A stretch of DNA of 38,247 bases from Gemmatimonadetes bacterium SCN 70-22. GTDB lineage: Bacteria; Gemmatimonadota; Gemmatimonadetes; Gemmatimonadales; Gemmatimonadaceae. How positions within the stretch are numbered: position 1 is the stretch's first letter; each line of letters begins with the position of its first letter. This document shows positions 24,428-33,537 of the stretch, piece after piece. The position numbers and the translations under genes were made by a program. The notes beneath the pieces are model-generated. The model made no database searches. It saw nothing but the letters and a program-made list of their open reading frames with translations, and was not told where the DNA came from. Location of the stretch: positions 1 through 38,247 of the forward strand of contig MEDZ01000045.1 in NCBI GenBank assembly GCA_001724275.1, written 5' to 3'.

Positions 24428-25903
24428 CTAGTAGACCGTCCCCGCCCGCTCGGCCGCCTGCACCCGCGAGTGCTTTCGGCCGTAGAGGAAGTAGATCGCC
24501 AGCCCCAGCGCGAGCCAGATCAACAGCCGGAGCCAGGTGTCGGCGGGGAGCCCGTACATCATGTAGCCGCAGATCAGGATCGAGAGGATCGGGACGAGCG
24601 GGACGAGCGGGGTCCGGAAGGGGCGATGCAAGTTGGGCGAGCGATAGCGCAGCACGAGGACGCCGGCGCTCACGATCACGAAGGCGAGGAGCGTCCCGAT
24701 GGAGACGAGCTCGCCCAGGAGCCCGATCGGGAAGAGCCCGGCGACGACCATGGCCACCGCCCCGGTGATGATCGTCGAGATGTAGGGGGTCTGGAACTTG
24801 GGGTGGACCTTGCCGAAGACCGGCGGGAGGAGACCGTCGCGCGACATCGCGTAGAAGATGCGCGGCTGCCCCAGGAGCATGACGAGGACGACCGACGCGA
24901 GCCCGGCAATGGCGCCGAGGGCGATGAGCGGCTTGAGCCATTCGAGCCCGGGCCCGGCCTTGGCGATCGCGACGTAGACCGGGTCGGGGACGTTGAGCTC
25001 GCTGTAGTGCGCCACGCCGGTCATCACCCTGGCCATCAGGATGTAGAGCACGGTGCAGACCGTGAGCGAGCCGAGGATCCCGATGGGGAGGTCGCGCTGC
25101 GGGTTCTTCGCCTCCTGGGCGGCCGTCGAGACGGCGTCGAAGCCGATGTAGGCGAAGAAGATCACCCCGGCGGCACGCACGACCCCGCTCAAGCCGAAGT
25201 GGCCGAAGGTGCCGTCGTTAGGCGGAATGAACGGCTCCCAGTTGGACGGCGTCACGTACATGAAGCCGAAGCCGATGACCAGGAAGACGATCGTCACCTT
25301 CACGAAGACGATCAGGTTGTTCAGCTTGGCCGACTCCTGGATGCCCACCACCAGGAGCGTGGTGAGGATCGCGACCAGGAACATCGCCGGGAGGTTGATG
25401 ATCGCCCCGCTCGGCACCAGGGTGTGCGTCCCGACGACGTTGAAGGGAGCGTTGCTCAGCGACGCCGGCAGGGTGATGCCGGTATAGTCGCGCAGGAACG
25501 AGGTGAAGTAGCCGGACCATCCCACGGCGACGGTCGAGGCGGCGAAGAGATACTCGAGGATCAGGTCCCACCCGATGATCCAGGCCACCAGCTCGCCGAG
25601 CGTGGCGTAGCCGTACGTGTACGCGCTCCCGGCAATGGGAATCATCGACGCGAATTCCGCGTAGCACAGCCCGGCGAAGAGGCACCCGGCGCCGGCCAGG
25701 ATGAACGAGAGGACGATGGCCGGCCCCGCATACTGCGCGGCCGCCGTCCCCGTGAGGACGAAGATCCCGGCGCCGATGATCGCCCCGATGCCGAGGAGGG
25801 TCAGGTTGAGGGCGCCGAGCGATCGCTTGAGCGTCGGCTCTCCCTCGGTCCCCTCCGCCTCGCGCATGAGGAGGTCGAGGCTCTTCTTGGAAAGCAATCC
25901 CAT
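24428..25903 (-). CDS. APC-family amino-acid permease (cationic/branched-chain type, YfnA/YhdG-like)
   Basis: A 491-residue transporter of 12 or more TM segments. It begins LKRSLGALNLTLLGIGAIIGAGIFVLTG, the APC signature with the GAIIGAGIF unwound helix of TM1, and has ARVMTGVAHY and FFAYIGFDAVSTAAQEAKNP around TM6-7, hallmark of the cationic amino-acid transporter branch. It would import amino acids by cation symport. The ATG at 25901-25903 has GGAG upstream at good distance. It stands alone, with a perfect TTGACA -35-like box 111-116 nt upstream and a hairpin 31-56 nt upstream of the start. Substrate not decided. Coding sequence contains a CCT AAC pair in the CGTTAGG motif (25216-25222). 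Confidence 0.93.
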   Translation of the reverse strand: MGLLSKKSLDLLMREAEGTEGEPTLKRSLGALNLTLLGIGAIIGAGIFVLTGTAAAQYAGPAIVLSFILAGAGCLFAGLCYAEFASMIPIAGSAYTYGYATLGELVAWIIGWDLILEYLFAASTVAVGWSGYFTSFLRDYTGITLPASLSNAPFNVVGTHTLVPSGAIINLPAMFLVAILTTLLVVGIQESAKLNNLIVFVKVTIVFLVIGFGFMYVTPSNWEPFIPPNDGTFGHFGLSGVVRAAGVIFFAYIGFDAVSTAAQEAKNPQRDLPIGILGSLTVCTVLYILMARVMTGVAHYSELNVPDPVYVAIAKAGPGLEWLKPLIALGAIAGLASVVLVMLLGQPRIFYAMSRDGLLPPVFGKVHPKFQTPYISTIITGAVAMVVAGLFPIGLLGELVSIGTLLAFVIVSAGVLVLRYRSPNLHRPFRTPLVPLVPILSILICGYMMYGLPADTWLRLLIWLALGLAIYFLYGRKHSRVQAAERAGTVY

Positions 25904-25933
25904 CGTGGGCGTCTCCGGTCGAGAAACGTGAAA

Positions 25934-25959
25934 CGGGCGATCGTCGCCACGATCGCCCG
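25934..25959 (-). promoter_or_regulatory. Leader hairpin upstream of the amino-acid permease
   Basis: An 11-bp perfect stem (25934-25944 with 25949-25959) and a 4-nt loop lie 31-56 nt before the permease ATG. On the minus strand the hairpin is followed by GTTTCACGTTTCTC, a weak T-rich stretch, so it may be an attenuator, or a second terminator of the gene before. Confidence 0.5.
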
Positions 25960-26013
25960 AGGGACGCGCGCTGTGCCGCAGAGCGGGGCAAAGTGCGCCT
26001 CCTTGAACAGCGT

Positions 26014-26019
26014 TGTCAA
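26014..26019 (-). promoter_or_regulatory. Candidate -35 box (TTGACA) for the permease
   Basis: A consensus TTGACA on the minus strand. At 17 nt the -10 position reads GCACTT, a poor match, so the promoter is tentative; the box is striking in DNA this GC-rich. Confidence 0.3.
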
Positions 26020-26032
26020 GCTGACATACGTG

Positions 26033-26066
26033 AACGGCGCGGGCTCCGTTGGGAGCCCGCGCCGTT
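26033..26066. terminator. 15-bp perfect hairpin downstream of the His/Met-rich membrane protein gene
   Basis: Stem 26033-26047 pairs exactly with 26052-26066; the loop is GTTG. It lies 59-92 nt after the stop at 26125 (minus strand). No T-run follows. Confidence 0.6.
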
Positions 26067-26124
26067 GCGCGCGTGGGTCAGCGAACCCGAGAGGCCGGCT
26101 GGGAGCGTTCCGGCGACGGGGGGG

Positions 26125-27192
26125 TCAGTGCTGGTGCCCTCCGAGTGGCGCCGGTGCGATCCCCGTGTCACGCGTCGCCCCCCCTCCCTCCGCCGGCGGG
26201 GCCATGCCGGGCATCGCGCTCATGTCGTGCGCGGCGCCACCCTGCTCGTGCGCGAGGTGGTCGCCTCCCATCATGTGCGAGAAGACGCCGTAGGAATTCG
26301 GGACGAGCCAGACGTGCAGCATCTCCGCCGAGGGGCCGCGGTTCATCCCCGCGGGGCAGGCCCCGCTCGCCTCGCGCCTGGCGCGTGGCGTCCCGATGGA
26401 GTCCATGCAGAAGAAGGTCTCGGGGTGGAAGTGCCACTTGGTGAGCGGCCCGCCCACCTGCGGCCCGTGCTGTCCCCGGCGCATCATGAACATGAAGCCG
26501 ATGAGCTGGCGCCTCCCCGCCCCGTCCCGACGGAAGACGAGCGCCTCGGGACGCGCGGGGTCGACGACGGCACTGTCCTCCATGTACGCGGGGTTGACGA
26601 GGTGCTCCATCGCCGCCCCCTCGTCGTCGCCAAGGAAGGTGGCGTTGATGGAGAAGCCGCCCGCCCGCTGCACCGCGTCGTAGTCGGCGAAGGCCGGCGC
26701 GGCCCGCATCACGCGCGTCACGAGGTCGTGTGCCGCCGCCAGCTGTTGCTCGTTAGGGAGCACGTCGAGGTCGAAGGCGGAGCGCTCGACCGAGACCTCG
26801 AGCCCGTGCACCGTGGTGTACAGCACCGCGCCGTCCGCGCCGCGCGACACCTCGCCATGGCCGAACGGCATCTCCTCGCGGAGCCGGACGAACTGGACCG
26901 GGGTCGGCGTGCGATTGCGGCGCGACAACACGCCGAGCCCGGCGACGGCCAGGAAGGCAGCGCCGACCGCCACGAACACCCCGACGCGGCTGGCGAGCGT
27001 CATCGGCGGATGGTGTGCCCCGGGCCGCAGGACCGCCGCCAGGGCCAGGAGGAGTCCGGCGGCGATCACGATCGCGGCCGCCGTGGCACCGACGCCCAAC
27101 GGGACGACCCCGGCGCGCCAGGTGTCGAGGGTCATTACCCACAACAGCAAGGCGATGCCGATGCTGGTGAGCAGGAGTGAGCGATTCAGCAT
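26125..27192 (-). CDS. Membrane protein with three N-terminal TM segments and a His/Met/Cys-rich extracytoplasmic domain
   Basis: A 355-residue protein of unrecognised family. TM segments are near residues 5-20, 28-55 and 67-90; the rest is probably periplasmic. The outer domain is followed by a cluster of potential metal ligands: WHFHPETFFC (253-262), Cys279, His293 in EMLHVWLVPN, then HMMGGDHLAHE (306-316) and a tail with HDMSAMPGM and terminal GGHQH. Met/His clusters of this kind often bind copper; that is an inference. The ATG at 27190-27192 starts just before TM1; the longer frame adds 37 residues of non-membrane noise. It is monocistronic between guaB and the permease, with a strong hairpin after it. 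Confidence 0.7.
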   Translation of the reverse strand: MLNRSLLLTSIGIALLLWVMTLDTWRAGVVPLGVGATAAAIVIAAGLLLALAAVLRPGAHHPPMTLASRVGVFVAVGAAFLAVAGLGVLSRRNRTPTPVQFVRLREEMPFGHGEVSRGADGAVLYTTVHGLEVSVERSAFDLDVLPNEQQLAAAHDLVTRVMRAAPAFADYDAVQRAGGFSINATFLGDDEGAAMEHLVNPAYMEDSAVVDPARPEALVFRRDGAGRRQLIGFMFMMRRGQHGPQVGGPLTKWHFHPETFFCMDSIGTPRARREASGACPAGMNRGPSAEMLHVWLVPNSYGVFSHMMGGDHLAHEQGGAAHDMSAMPGMAPPAEGGGATRDTGIAPAPLGGHQH

Positions 27193-27308
27193 GGTCGGTG
27201 ATTTCGCAAGTTCGGGGCCAGACCGCGCGCCGCGACGACCCGTCCGACGATGCGAAGCCGGCCCTCCCCGCCCCACGCTCTGGAGGCGGCCGACCACCCA
27301 CAAGGCAA

Positions 27309-27336
27309 GCCGGCTCGCCGCACGCGACGAGCCGGC
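27309..27336. terminator. 9-bp hairpin downstream of IMP dehydrogenase
   Basis: Stem GCCGGCTCG at 27309-27317 pairs with 27328-27336 around a 10-nt loop. On the minus strand it lies 30-57 nt after the guaB stop (27366) and is followed by TTGCCTTGT. A terminator of guaB is likely. Confidence 0.55.
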
Positions 27337-27365
27337 CGGGGCCGCAGCGCCGCGCGCGGGGCGCG

Positions 27366-28943
<1,578 letters not shown>

Positions 28944-28953
28944 TCAAGCGGAC

Positions 28954-28989
28954 GCGGCGGGTGCCACGCGGCGGGTGCCACGCGGCGGG
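28954..28989. repeat. 14-bp tandem repeat, about 2.6 copies
   Basis: GCGGCGGGTGCCAC at 28954-28967 and 28968-28981 is followed by its first 8 bases. It lies in the gap between guaB and the next minus-strand gene. Confidence 0.75.
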
Positions 28990-28992
28990 AGA

Positions 28993-29499
28993 TCACGACG
29001 GCGACGGGTTCTCCTCGGAGTCGCCCGCCCCGCTCGCCCCCCTCGCCCCGCTCGCCCCGCCCGCTGCGCTCGCCGCATCGCTCGCAGGATGGACGGCCGG
29101 GTCGCCCGGCGCCGCGGCCGCGGCATCGCCCCCCGGGCGTGTCGCGGGCTGGCCCCCCGCCTGAGCCGTCCCCGCCACTCCCTTGGCCACGTCGCTCGCC
29201 GTGGTCACGATGTCGCTGGCCACCGACTTCCCCGCCGCCGCGACCCCGCTCAACACACCGACCGCCTGGTTCAGCAGCCCCATGGTCTGCGAGATCGCCG
29301 ATGCGGAGACCTTCCCGGCCCGCAGGGTGTCCTCGATCCCCTCCGTGAAGCGGGTGAAGAGCGACGCCGGCGAGGCTTCCTTGACCCCGTGGCGCGAGGC
29401 GATGAAGTCGACGTAGTCGAGGACCGCGTAGCCCTTGTCGTCGCTCAGCGTGTCGAGCTGGCGCAGGATGCGGTCGCGCAGGTGCGGGGAGAGGGGCAT
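28993..29499 (-). CDS. Small protein of unknown function with Ala/Gly/Ser-rich tail
   Basis: A 168-residue protein. Residues 1-40 are helical and charged ([33 protein letters not shown]), a pattern like small DUF2281-type regulators. The middle (about 58-112) is a weakly amphipathic Ala/Gly/Val/Ser region, and the last 60 residues are low-complexity Ala/Gly/Ser/Pro. I see no signal peptide, no strong TM segment and no catalytic motif. ATG at 29497-29499 is clear. Its upstream DNA has GGAGACGGGA repeats. Base composition is like its neighbours. Real gene status is supported by the long N-terminal conserved-looking part; function unknown. Confidence 0.6.
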   Translation of the reverse strand: MPLSPHLRDRILRQLDTLSDDKGYAVLDYVDFIASRHGVKEASPASLFTRFTEGIEDTLRAGKVSASAISQTMGLLNQAVGVLSGVAAAGKSVASDIVTTASDVAKGVAGTAQAGGQPATRPGGDAAAAAPGDPAVHPASDAASAAGGASGARGASGAGDSEENPSPS

Positions 29500-29521
29500 G
29501 GGGCGCTCGAGACGGGAGACG

Positions 29522-29549
29522 GGCCGGAGACGGGAGGCCGGAGACGGGA
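29522..29549. repeat. 14-bp tandem repeat, two copies, of the GGGAGAC type
   Basis: GGCCGGAGACGGGA at 29522-29535 and 29536-29549, just upstream of the small unknown gene. GGGAGAC also occurs at 29514-29520. The same heptamer forms a four-copy array at 36209. Confidence 0.7.
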
Positions 29550-29666
29550 GTGCCCGCCGCTGGGGCGCGGCGGGCGAGGCTCCCGTCCGGTCAATCTACG
29601 ACGCCACCGGCGCGCCGGGTTTCAGGGATCCGACGACGCGGGCTCGGCGGCCCGGGACGCACCACG

Positions 29667-29749
29667 CAGCCGCGCCAGCGCCTCAGCCGCGCCAGCGCCT
29701 CAGCCGCGCCAGCGCCTCAGCCGCGCCAGCGCCTCAGCCGCGCCAGCGC
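29667..29749. repeat. 17-bp tandem repeat, almost five copies, overlapping a gene's 3' end
   Basis: The exact unit CAGCCGCGCCAGCGCCT starts at 29667, 29684, 29701, 29718 and 29735 (last copy truncated at 15 bp). The final copy on the plus strand overlaps the last codons of the M15 peptidase gene, so the array continues that coding end beyond its stop. Confidence 0.9.
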
Positions 29750-30762
29750 GCGCGCTTGCCCCGCGCGTCGATGTGGGCGTACGACGCGCCCCCTTGGAAA
29801 TACACCCCCAGTCCCCCCACCAGGTCGGGGTATTTCTGCTCCACGATCTCGACCGCCAGCTCGAGGAGGCGCACGTCGCGGCTGTCGATACGCCCGTCGC
29901 GGTTGGCGTCGATGGCCACGTCGGCCGCGTCGCCATACTGGTGGCGCGAGTCGCCCGCGGCGCGGGGGACGCGCCGGTTGTACAGCGGGGTGCGGAAGCC
30001 GGAGTGCACGTCCACCTGGACGGGGGCGTCGCTGCGGCCGCGGTTGAAGCTCGCGATCTCGTCGAAGACGAGCTCCAGCTTGTCCAGCAGGCGCCCGTCG
30101 ACCGCCGCATAACGAGGCCAGCGCGTCTGCTCGTCATGCGTGATGAAGTCGCCCACGCGCATGTGGGCCGAGAGCGGGAGGTCGGCCTGCGGCTCGTTGA
30201 TCTCGAGGAAGCCGCGCGGTCGCTCGTCGCCTCCCCCCCACCGCTCCCCGCGGTAGTAGCCGATCTTGTAGCCCTTGAGCGAGCCCCCCTGCTTCTCCTC
30301 GAAGGGGACCATCACGGCGAGCGTCAGGCTGTCGATGATGGTGCGCCCGCCGGCGTTGACCACCGCCAGCTGATAGAAGCCGGGGCGCGACGGTGCGGTG
30401 AGCGTCCCCCCCTCGGTGCGCGCCGAGTCGAGCGGCGCGAGCTCGCCCAGCGGAATCCACTCGAAGGCCACCGACGACGGCGCGGCGCGCAGCTCCAGCG
30501 GGAACTGGACGCGCTCGCCCGGCAGGGCGAAGCGCATGTGCACCGCGCGGCTCCGCCCCAGCGCGCTGGCGGCCAGGCGGGCATCGGGCGGCGGGGGAGG
30601 GGGCGCGTCGACGGCGCGTGGGCCGAAGGCGGCGTCGGCCTGGCGCAGCGCCAGCAACGACCCCAGCGCGAGGACGGTGAATGCGATGACCGGGATGAAG
30701 CGAGCGAGGCGCGATGCCGGCTCCAGCTCCTGCTCCTGCTGCTCCTGCTGCTCGTCGTGCAA
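29734..30762 (-). CDS. Membrane-anchored M15/YcbK-like peptidase with EF-hand insertion
   Basis: A 342-residue protein. A Gln/Glu-rich cytoplasmic start is followed by one TM segment (about 19-39), a Pro linker, a beta domain (about 75-160) and a C-terminal DUF882/M15_3-type metallopeptidase domain with [10 protein letters not shown] (253-262), zinc ligands H274 and D281 in RHQYGDAAD and H330-x-D332 in HIDARG. Such enzymes trim peptidoglycan cross-bridges or stems. Between the ligands sits a canonical Ca2+ loop, D285-x-N287-x-D289-G-x-I-D293-x-x-D296. TTG at 30760-30762 was chosen since GGAGG lies upstream (30774-30778) and no ATG or GTG precedes the TM; TTG at 30783 is the alternative. It follows its paralogue after 5 nt. 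Its stop at 29734 lies in a tandem repeat. Confidence 0.82.
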   Translation of the reverse strand: MHDEQQEQQEQELEPASRLARFIPVIAFTVLALGSLLALRQADAAFGPRAVDAPPPPPPDARLAASALGRSRAVHMRFALPGERVQFPLELRAAPSSVAFEWIPLGELAPLDSARTEGGTLTAPSRPGFYQLAVVNAGGRTIIDSLTLAVMVPFEEKQGGSLKGYKIGYYRGERWGGGDERPRGFLEINEPQADLPLSAHMRVGDFITHDEQTRWPRYAAVDGRLLDKLELVFDEIASFNRGRSDAPVQVDVHSGFRTPLYNRRVPRAAGDSRHQYGDAADVAIDANRDGRIDSRDVRLLELAVEIVEQKYPDLVGGLGVYFQGGASYAHIDARGKRARWRG

Positions 30763-30767
30763 CGCGC

Positions 30768-31697
30768 CTAGATCCTCCCCCAACGCGCGCGCTGACCGCG
30801 CACGTCGACATGAACGAACGGCCCGTGGGCGCTCGTCGCCCTGTACAGCCCGGCCCCGCCGATGAGGTCCGGATGATCACGCTCGATCCGCTCGACCGAC
30901 TCCAGGACGATCTTCGCGTCGCGCAGGTCGACACGCCCGTCGCGATTGAGGTCGTCCATCGCGCCATCGCGATCGTTGTCGACGAAGACGTCGGCGGCGT
31001 CGCCGTACTGGTGGCGCGAATCCATCGCCCTCCCCCCCTTGGGCCCCACCCCCTTCACATTGTACTGCGGCGTGCGGAATCCCGACATCACCTGCATGTG
31101 GCTCACGGCATACCCGCGCCGCTGCAGGTCGGTGATGAGGAGTTCGAGCTTGTCGACCAGCGCCTCACGCAGCACCAGATACTTGGGCCAGGTGGCCTCC
31201 TGGTCCTTGGTGAGGAAGTCGCGCAGGCGGAAGTGGTCGGAGAGCGGGGTATCCTGGTTCTCCGTCGTGACCTGGATGAACCCCTCGGGCGACTTGTCGC
31301 GCATCCACGACACGCGCGACTCGCCAGGCCAGAAGCCGATGCGATACGTCCCCACCTTCCCGCGCTCGCGCGCCTGGAATGGGAGGAGGTTGATGAAGGC
31401 GAAGCGGCGCCCGGACACGGAGTCCGTGGCCTGGTAGATCCCCGGACGCGTGGCGGCCGACTCGCCGAACAGGTCGCGCAGGATGCGGATGCCCCCGGTT
31501 CGCCTGGGCGAGACGAGGCGGGCCTTGAGCTTCCCGCTCCTCCCGGCGAGGGTGTCGCTGAGGATCGCGCGATCGGACGCGGGGAGGCTGTCCCCCCCGC
31601 CCGCCACGGACGCTGCAGCCGGGCGAAGTGGGAGCGCCAGGGTGGCGAGGGTCAGGAGTGCGGAGCCGGCGCGCGTGCCGAAAGTCAGTCCCTTCAC
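30768..31697 (-). CDS. Secreted M15/YcbK-like peptidase with double EF-hand-like insertion
   Basis: A 309-residue paralogue of the gene after it. A signal peptide (about 1-29, ending RPAAAS) replaces the TM anchor. The catalytic domain has SGFRTPQYN (205-213), ligands H229 and D236 in RHQYGDAAD, and H296-x-D298 in HVDVRG, so the whole set is present. Two overlapping Ca2+ loops lie between them: D240-x-D242-x-D244 and D249-x-N251-x-D253-G-x-V-D257-x-x-D260. The upstream beta part (about 55-150) resembles that of the paralogue. The start is GTG at 31695-31697. The conserved end ARW is shared with the paralogue. It is probably the first gene of the pair, downstream of the transpeptidase cluster. 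Confidence 0.85.
   Translation of the reverse strand: MKGLTFGTRAGSALLTLATLALPLRPAAASVAGGGDSLPASDRAILSDTLAGRSGKLKARLVSPRRTGGIRILRDLFGESAATRPGIYQATDSVSGRRFAFINLLPFQARERGKVGTYRIGFWPGESRVSWMRDKSPEGFIQVTTENQDTPLSDHFRLRDFLTKDQEATWPKYLVLREALVDKLELLITDLQRRGYAVSHMQVMSGFRTPQYNVKGVGPKGGRAMDSRHQYGDAADVFVDNDRDGAMDDLNRDGRVDLRDAKIVLESVERIERDHPDLIGGAGLYRATSAHGPFVHVDVRGQRARWGRI
30774..30778 (-). promoter_or_regulatory. Shine-Dalgarno GGAGG supporting a TTG start
   Basis: GGAGG (minus strand) lies 11 nt before TTG 30762 in the short gap after the first peptidase gene. It makes this rare start codon more likely than the TTG at 30783, which precedes the site. Confidence 0.45.
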
Positions 31698-31904
31698 GTA
31701 GGCGATGTCCCGTCGACTGGTAGACGTCGTGATTCTCCTGATGCGACGCCGTCGAGGGGGACCGGGTCACCAGGGTGGCGAGGGTGCGGTGGTGAGGGGG
31801 ATCGCCCTTGGGATCCACATCGGGCGATAGCGAAACATCGGTGATTCAGGTGCCGCGCGGGACCCTGCGGAGATCACCCGGAAAAGCTGCATCTAACCGC
31901 ATGG

Positions 31905-32762
31905 TCAGTAGATGAAGACCGGGGTCCCGATCGGCACGATCCTATACAACGTCTCGATGTCTTCGTTCCGGAGTCGCACGCATCCGTGGCTGGCGGCGTT
32001 GCCGATGGACGACGGGACGTCGGTTCCGTGGAGGGCGTAGCCGTCGCCCAGGTTGAGGCGGTGCGTCCCGACCACTCCGGGGAAGCGGCGCTGGTTGGTC
32101 CCGAAGGGAGGGATGATGACCTTGCCGTTGACGATCAGGTCCTTCCCCTCCCCCGCCTCGAGGACCTCCTCGGTCCCGTCGGCGTGCCGCTTCACGACGT
32201 TGCTCCCGCTCACGGCGAGCACGACGCCGTTGCCGAGCGGGATCTCTTCGCCGCGCTTGAGGGGGAGGAGGGCGGCCTTCTTCTTGTGCGCCACCTCGAC
32301 ATAGTGCCAGTCGGGCGGGACCCACGCCGGGTCGCTCTCCTTGCTGATGACGACGAGGCGTCCGCGCGGGGTCTCGAACTTCCACTGGTTCCCCCCTCCC
32401 TTGGCGAGGACCTTGCCGGTTCCCGTGGCCACCCGCGTGGTGAACAGGAGCGAATCGCCCGCGCGGTACCAGAGCCGGCGGTCGGCGATGCTCACGACGA
32501 TGTACGGCTTTCCGGCGATGGAGTCGATCGGGGCCTCGACGATGGTCTGCAGCGAGTCCGAGACGAGGCCGACCTTGCGCTTCACGTCCTCGAGGACCTC
32601 GAGGTTGTCGTTGAAGACCATCCGCGCCAGGTCGCGCCGATAGCGCGCGGACGCGGTCGCCGCCCCCAGCCCCGCCGAGGAGACGAGGAGGAGGAAGAGG
32701 AGCCCGAAGAGGACCCGCGCCGGCGTGCCGCCGTGCTTCAGGAAGTGGCGAACCTCGGTCAT
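31905..32762 (-). CDS. L,D-transpeptidase (YkuD domain), membrane-anchored
   Basis: A 285-residue enzyme with an N-terminal TM segment (about 15-34), a short helical stalk, and a YkuD catalytic domain (about 85-285). The catalytic motif is complete: H245 in ALHGTD, then SHGCVRLRN with H259, nucleophile C261 and R263. It would cross-link peptidoglycan stems 3-3 or attach envelope proteins. A large segment (about 140-225) between first strand and active site is longer than in small YkuD enzymes. The ATG at 32760-32762 overlaps the stop of the upstream degenerate paralogue (ATGA), so the two are translated together. The promoter is probably before that partner. Confidence 0.92.
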   Translation of the reverse strand: MTEVRHFLKHGGTPARVLFGLLFLLLVSSAGLGAATASARYRRDLARMVFNDNLEVLEDVKRKVGLVSDSLQTIVEAPIDSIAGKPYIVVSIADRRLWYRAGDSLLFTTRVATGTGKVLAKGGGNQWKFETPRGRLVVISKESDPAWVPPDWHYVEVAHKKKAALLPLKRGEEIPLGNGVVLAVSGSNVVKRHADGTEEVLEAGEGKDLIVNGKVIIPPFGTNQRRFPGVVGTHRLNLGDGYALHGTDVPSSIGNAASHGCVRLRNEDIETLYRIVPIGTPVFIY

Positions 32763-33463
32763 TCGTAGAAGTACACCGTGATGCCCGGGGTGATGTTGGG
32801 AGCGATGGCGCGCAAGTCGCTTCGCGAGACGCGCACCGCCCCGGGGATGACGTAGGCACTATCGGCCAGGACGCCGGAATCCGGAGGGGCGTAGATCACC
32901 GTCCCCCCGCTCAGGACCAGGGCGCCGGCTCCCAGCGCCCCCGCGATACTCCGCTCGTGGGGGACGGGGAGGGAGCGGTCGTGAAAGATCCAGGTGGGGA
33001 CCTCCCAGCCGTCGCGCGGGCCCAGGACGCGCTCCACCGAGCGGGCGCCACGCGGGGTGACGACGCGGACCGTGTCCGGCGGCGTCCCCACCGTCCGCTC
33101 GCCTCCCAGCCGCACGTGCATCTCGCGGAGGAGGGCGCCGTCGCGCTCGAGGCGCATCAGCGCGCTGTCGACCGAGACGGAGAGGTGCAACTCCCGGTCG
33201 CCCGCCGCCTGGCGGCGGAGGAGCTCGAGCATGATCCCCAGGCGATTCTGGTCCGAGGCGGCGAGCATGTCGGTGCGCTGCCGCTCGGCGTCGGTCATCT
33301 CCTCGCGCAAGCGGGCCGCCTCGCGCGTGTAGCGGACGTAGCGTGCGACCAGGAGGGCGTCGCCCACGACGAGGAGGGCGATGAGCGTGGCCAGGACGGC
33401 GACGGTGCGCGGGTACTTTCGGTGCAGGGCGGTCCAGGGGCCTTCGCGTGCGCGTCCACTCAT
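32759..33463 (-). CDS. Degenerate L,D-transpeptidase-like membrane protein (putative pseudoenzyme)
   Basis: A 234-residue protein: TM segment about 18-41, a charged coiled coil (about 46-85) and a C-terminal domain (about 90-234) that lines up with the neighbouring YkuD enzyme. Matches include TPRGA with TPRGR, WEVPTW with WVPPDW, and the ending PGAVRVSRSDLRAIAPNITPG with HGCVRLRNEDIETLYRIVPIG. The catalytic Cys becomes Ala209, the preceding His of SHGC becomes Pro207 (VIPGAV), and HGTD becomes APPD. It is thus unlikely to be catalytic and may steer or inhibit its partner. I start at ATG 33463; an in-frame ATG at 33487 has no better ribosome site. The alignment is by eye and moderate. Confidence 0.78.
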   Translation of the reverse strand: MSGRAREGPWTALHRKYPRTVAVLATLIALLVVGDALLVARYVRYTREAARLREEMTDAERQRTDMLAASDQNRLGIMLELLRRQAAGDRELHLSVSVDSALMRLERDGALLREMHVRLGGERTVGTPPDTVRVVTPRGARSVERVLGPRDGWEVPTWIFHDRSLPVPHERSIAGALGAGALVLSGGTVIYAPPDSGVLADSAYVIPGAVRVSRSDLRAIAPNITPGITVYFYE

Positions 33464-33537
33464 TCCGGCTTGGGGCGTGTGATACATTGCGACGTTCGAC
33501 TGCCCGACGATACCACCCTTCCGGCTCCCCAGCCAAG
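33464..33537. promoter_or_regulatory. 74-bp divergent promoter region
   Basis: Short gap between the divergently starting transpeptidase-like gene and gpmI. Both promoters must fit here or reach into the genes. I see no convincing -10/-35 boxes. Confidence 0.35.

Noticed and set aside
29667-29749. Possible CRISPR array from regular short repeats
   Set aside because: Units are 17 bp, directly adjacent, with no spacers, and no cas gene is present. It is a simple tandem repeat.
32759-33463. Frameshifted or broken transpeptidase copy (pseudogene)
   Set aside because: The frame is intact from TM anchor to C-terminus, hydrophobic pattern is preserved and translation is coupled to the active gene, so a functional divergent protein is more likely than decay.
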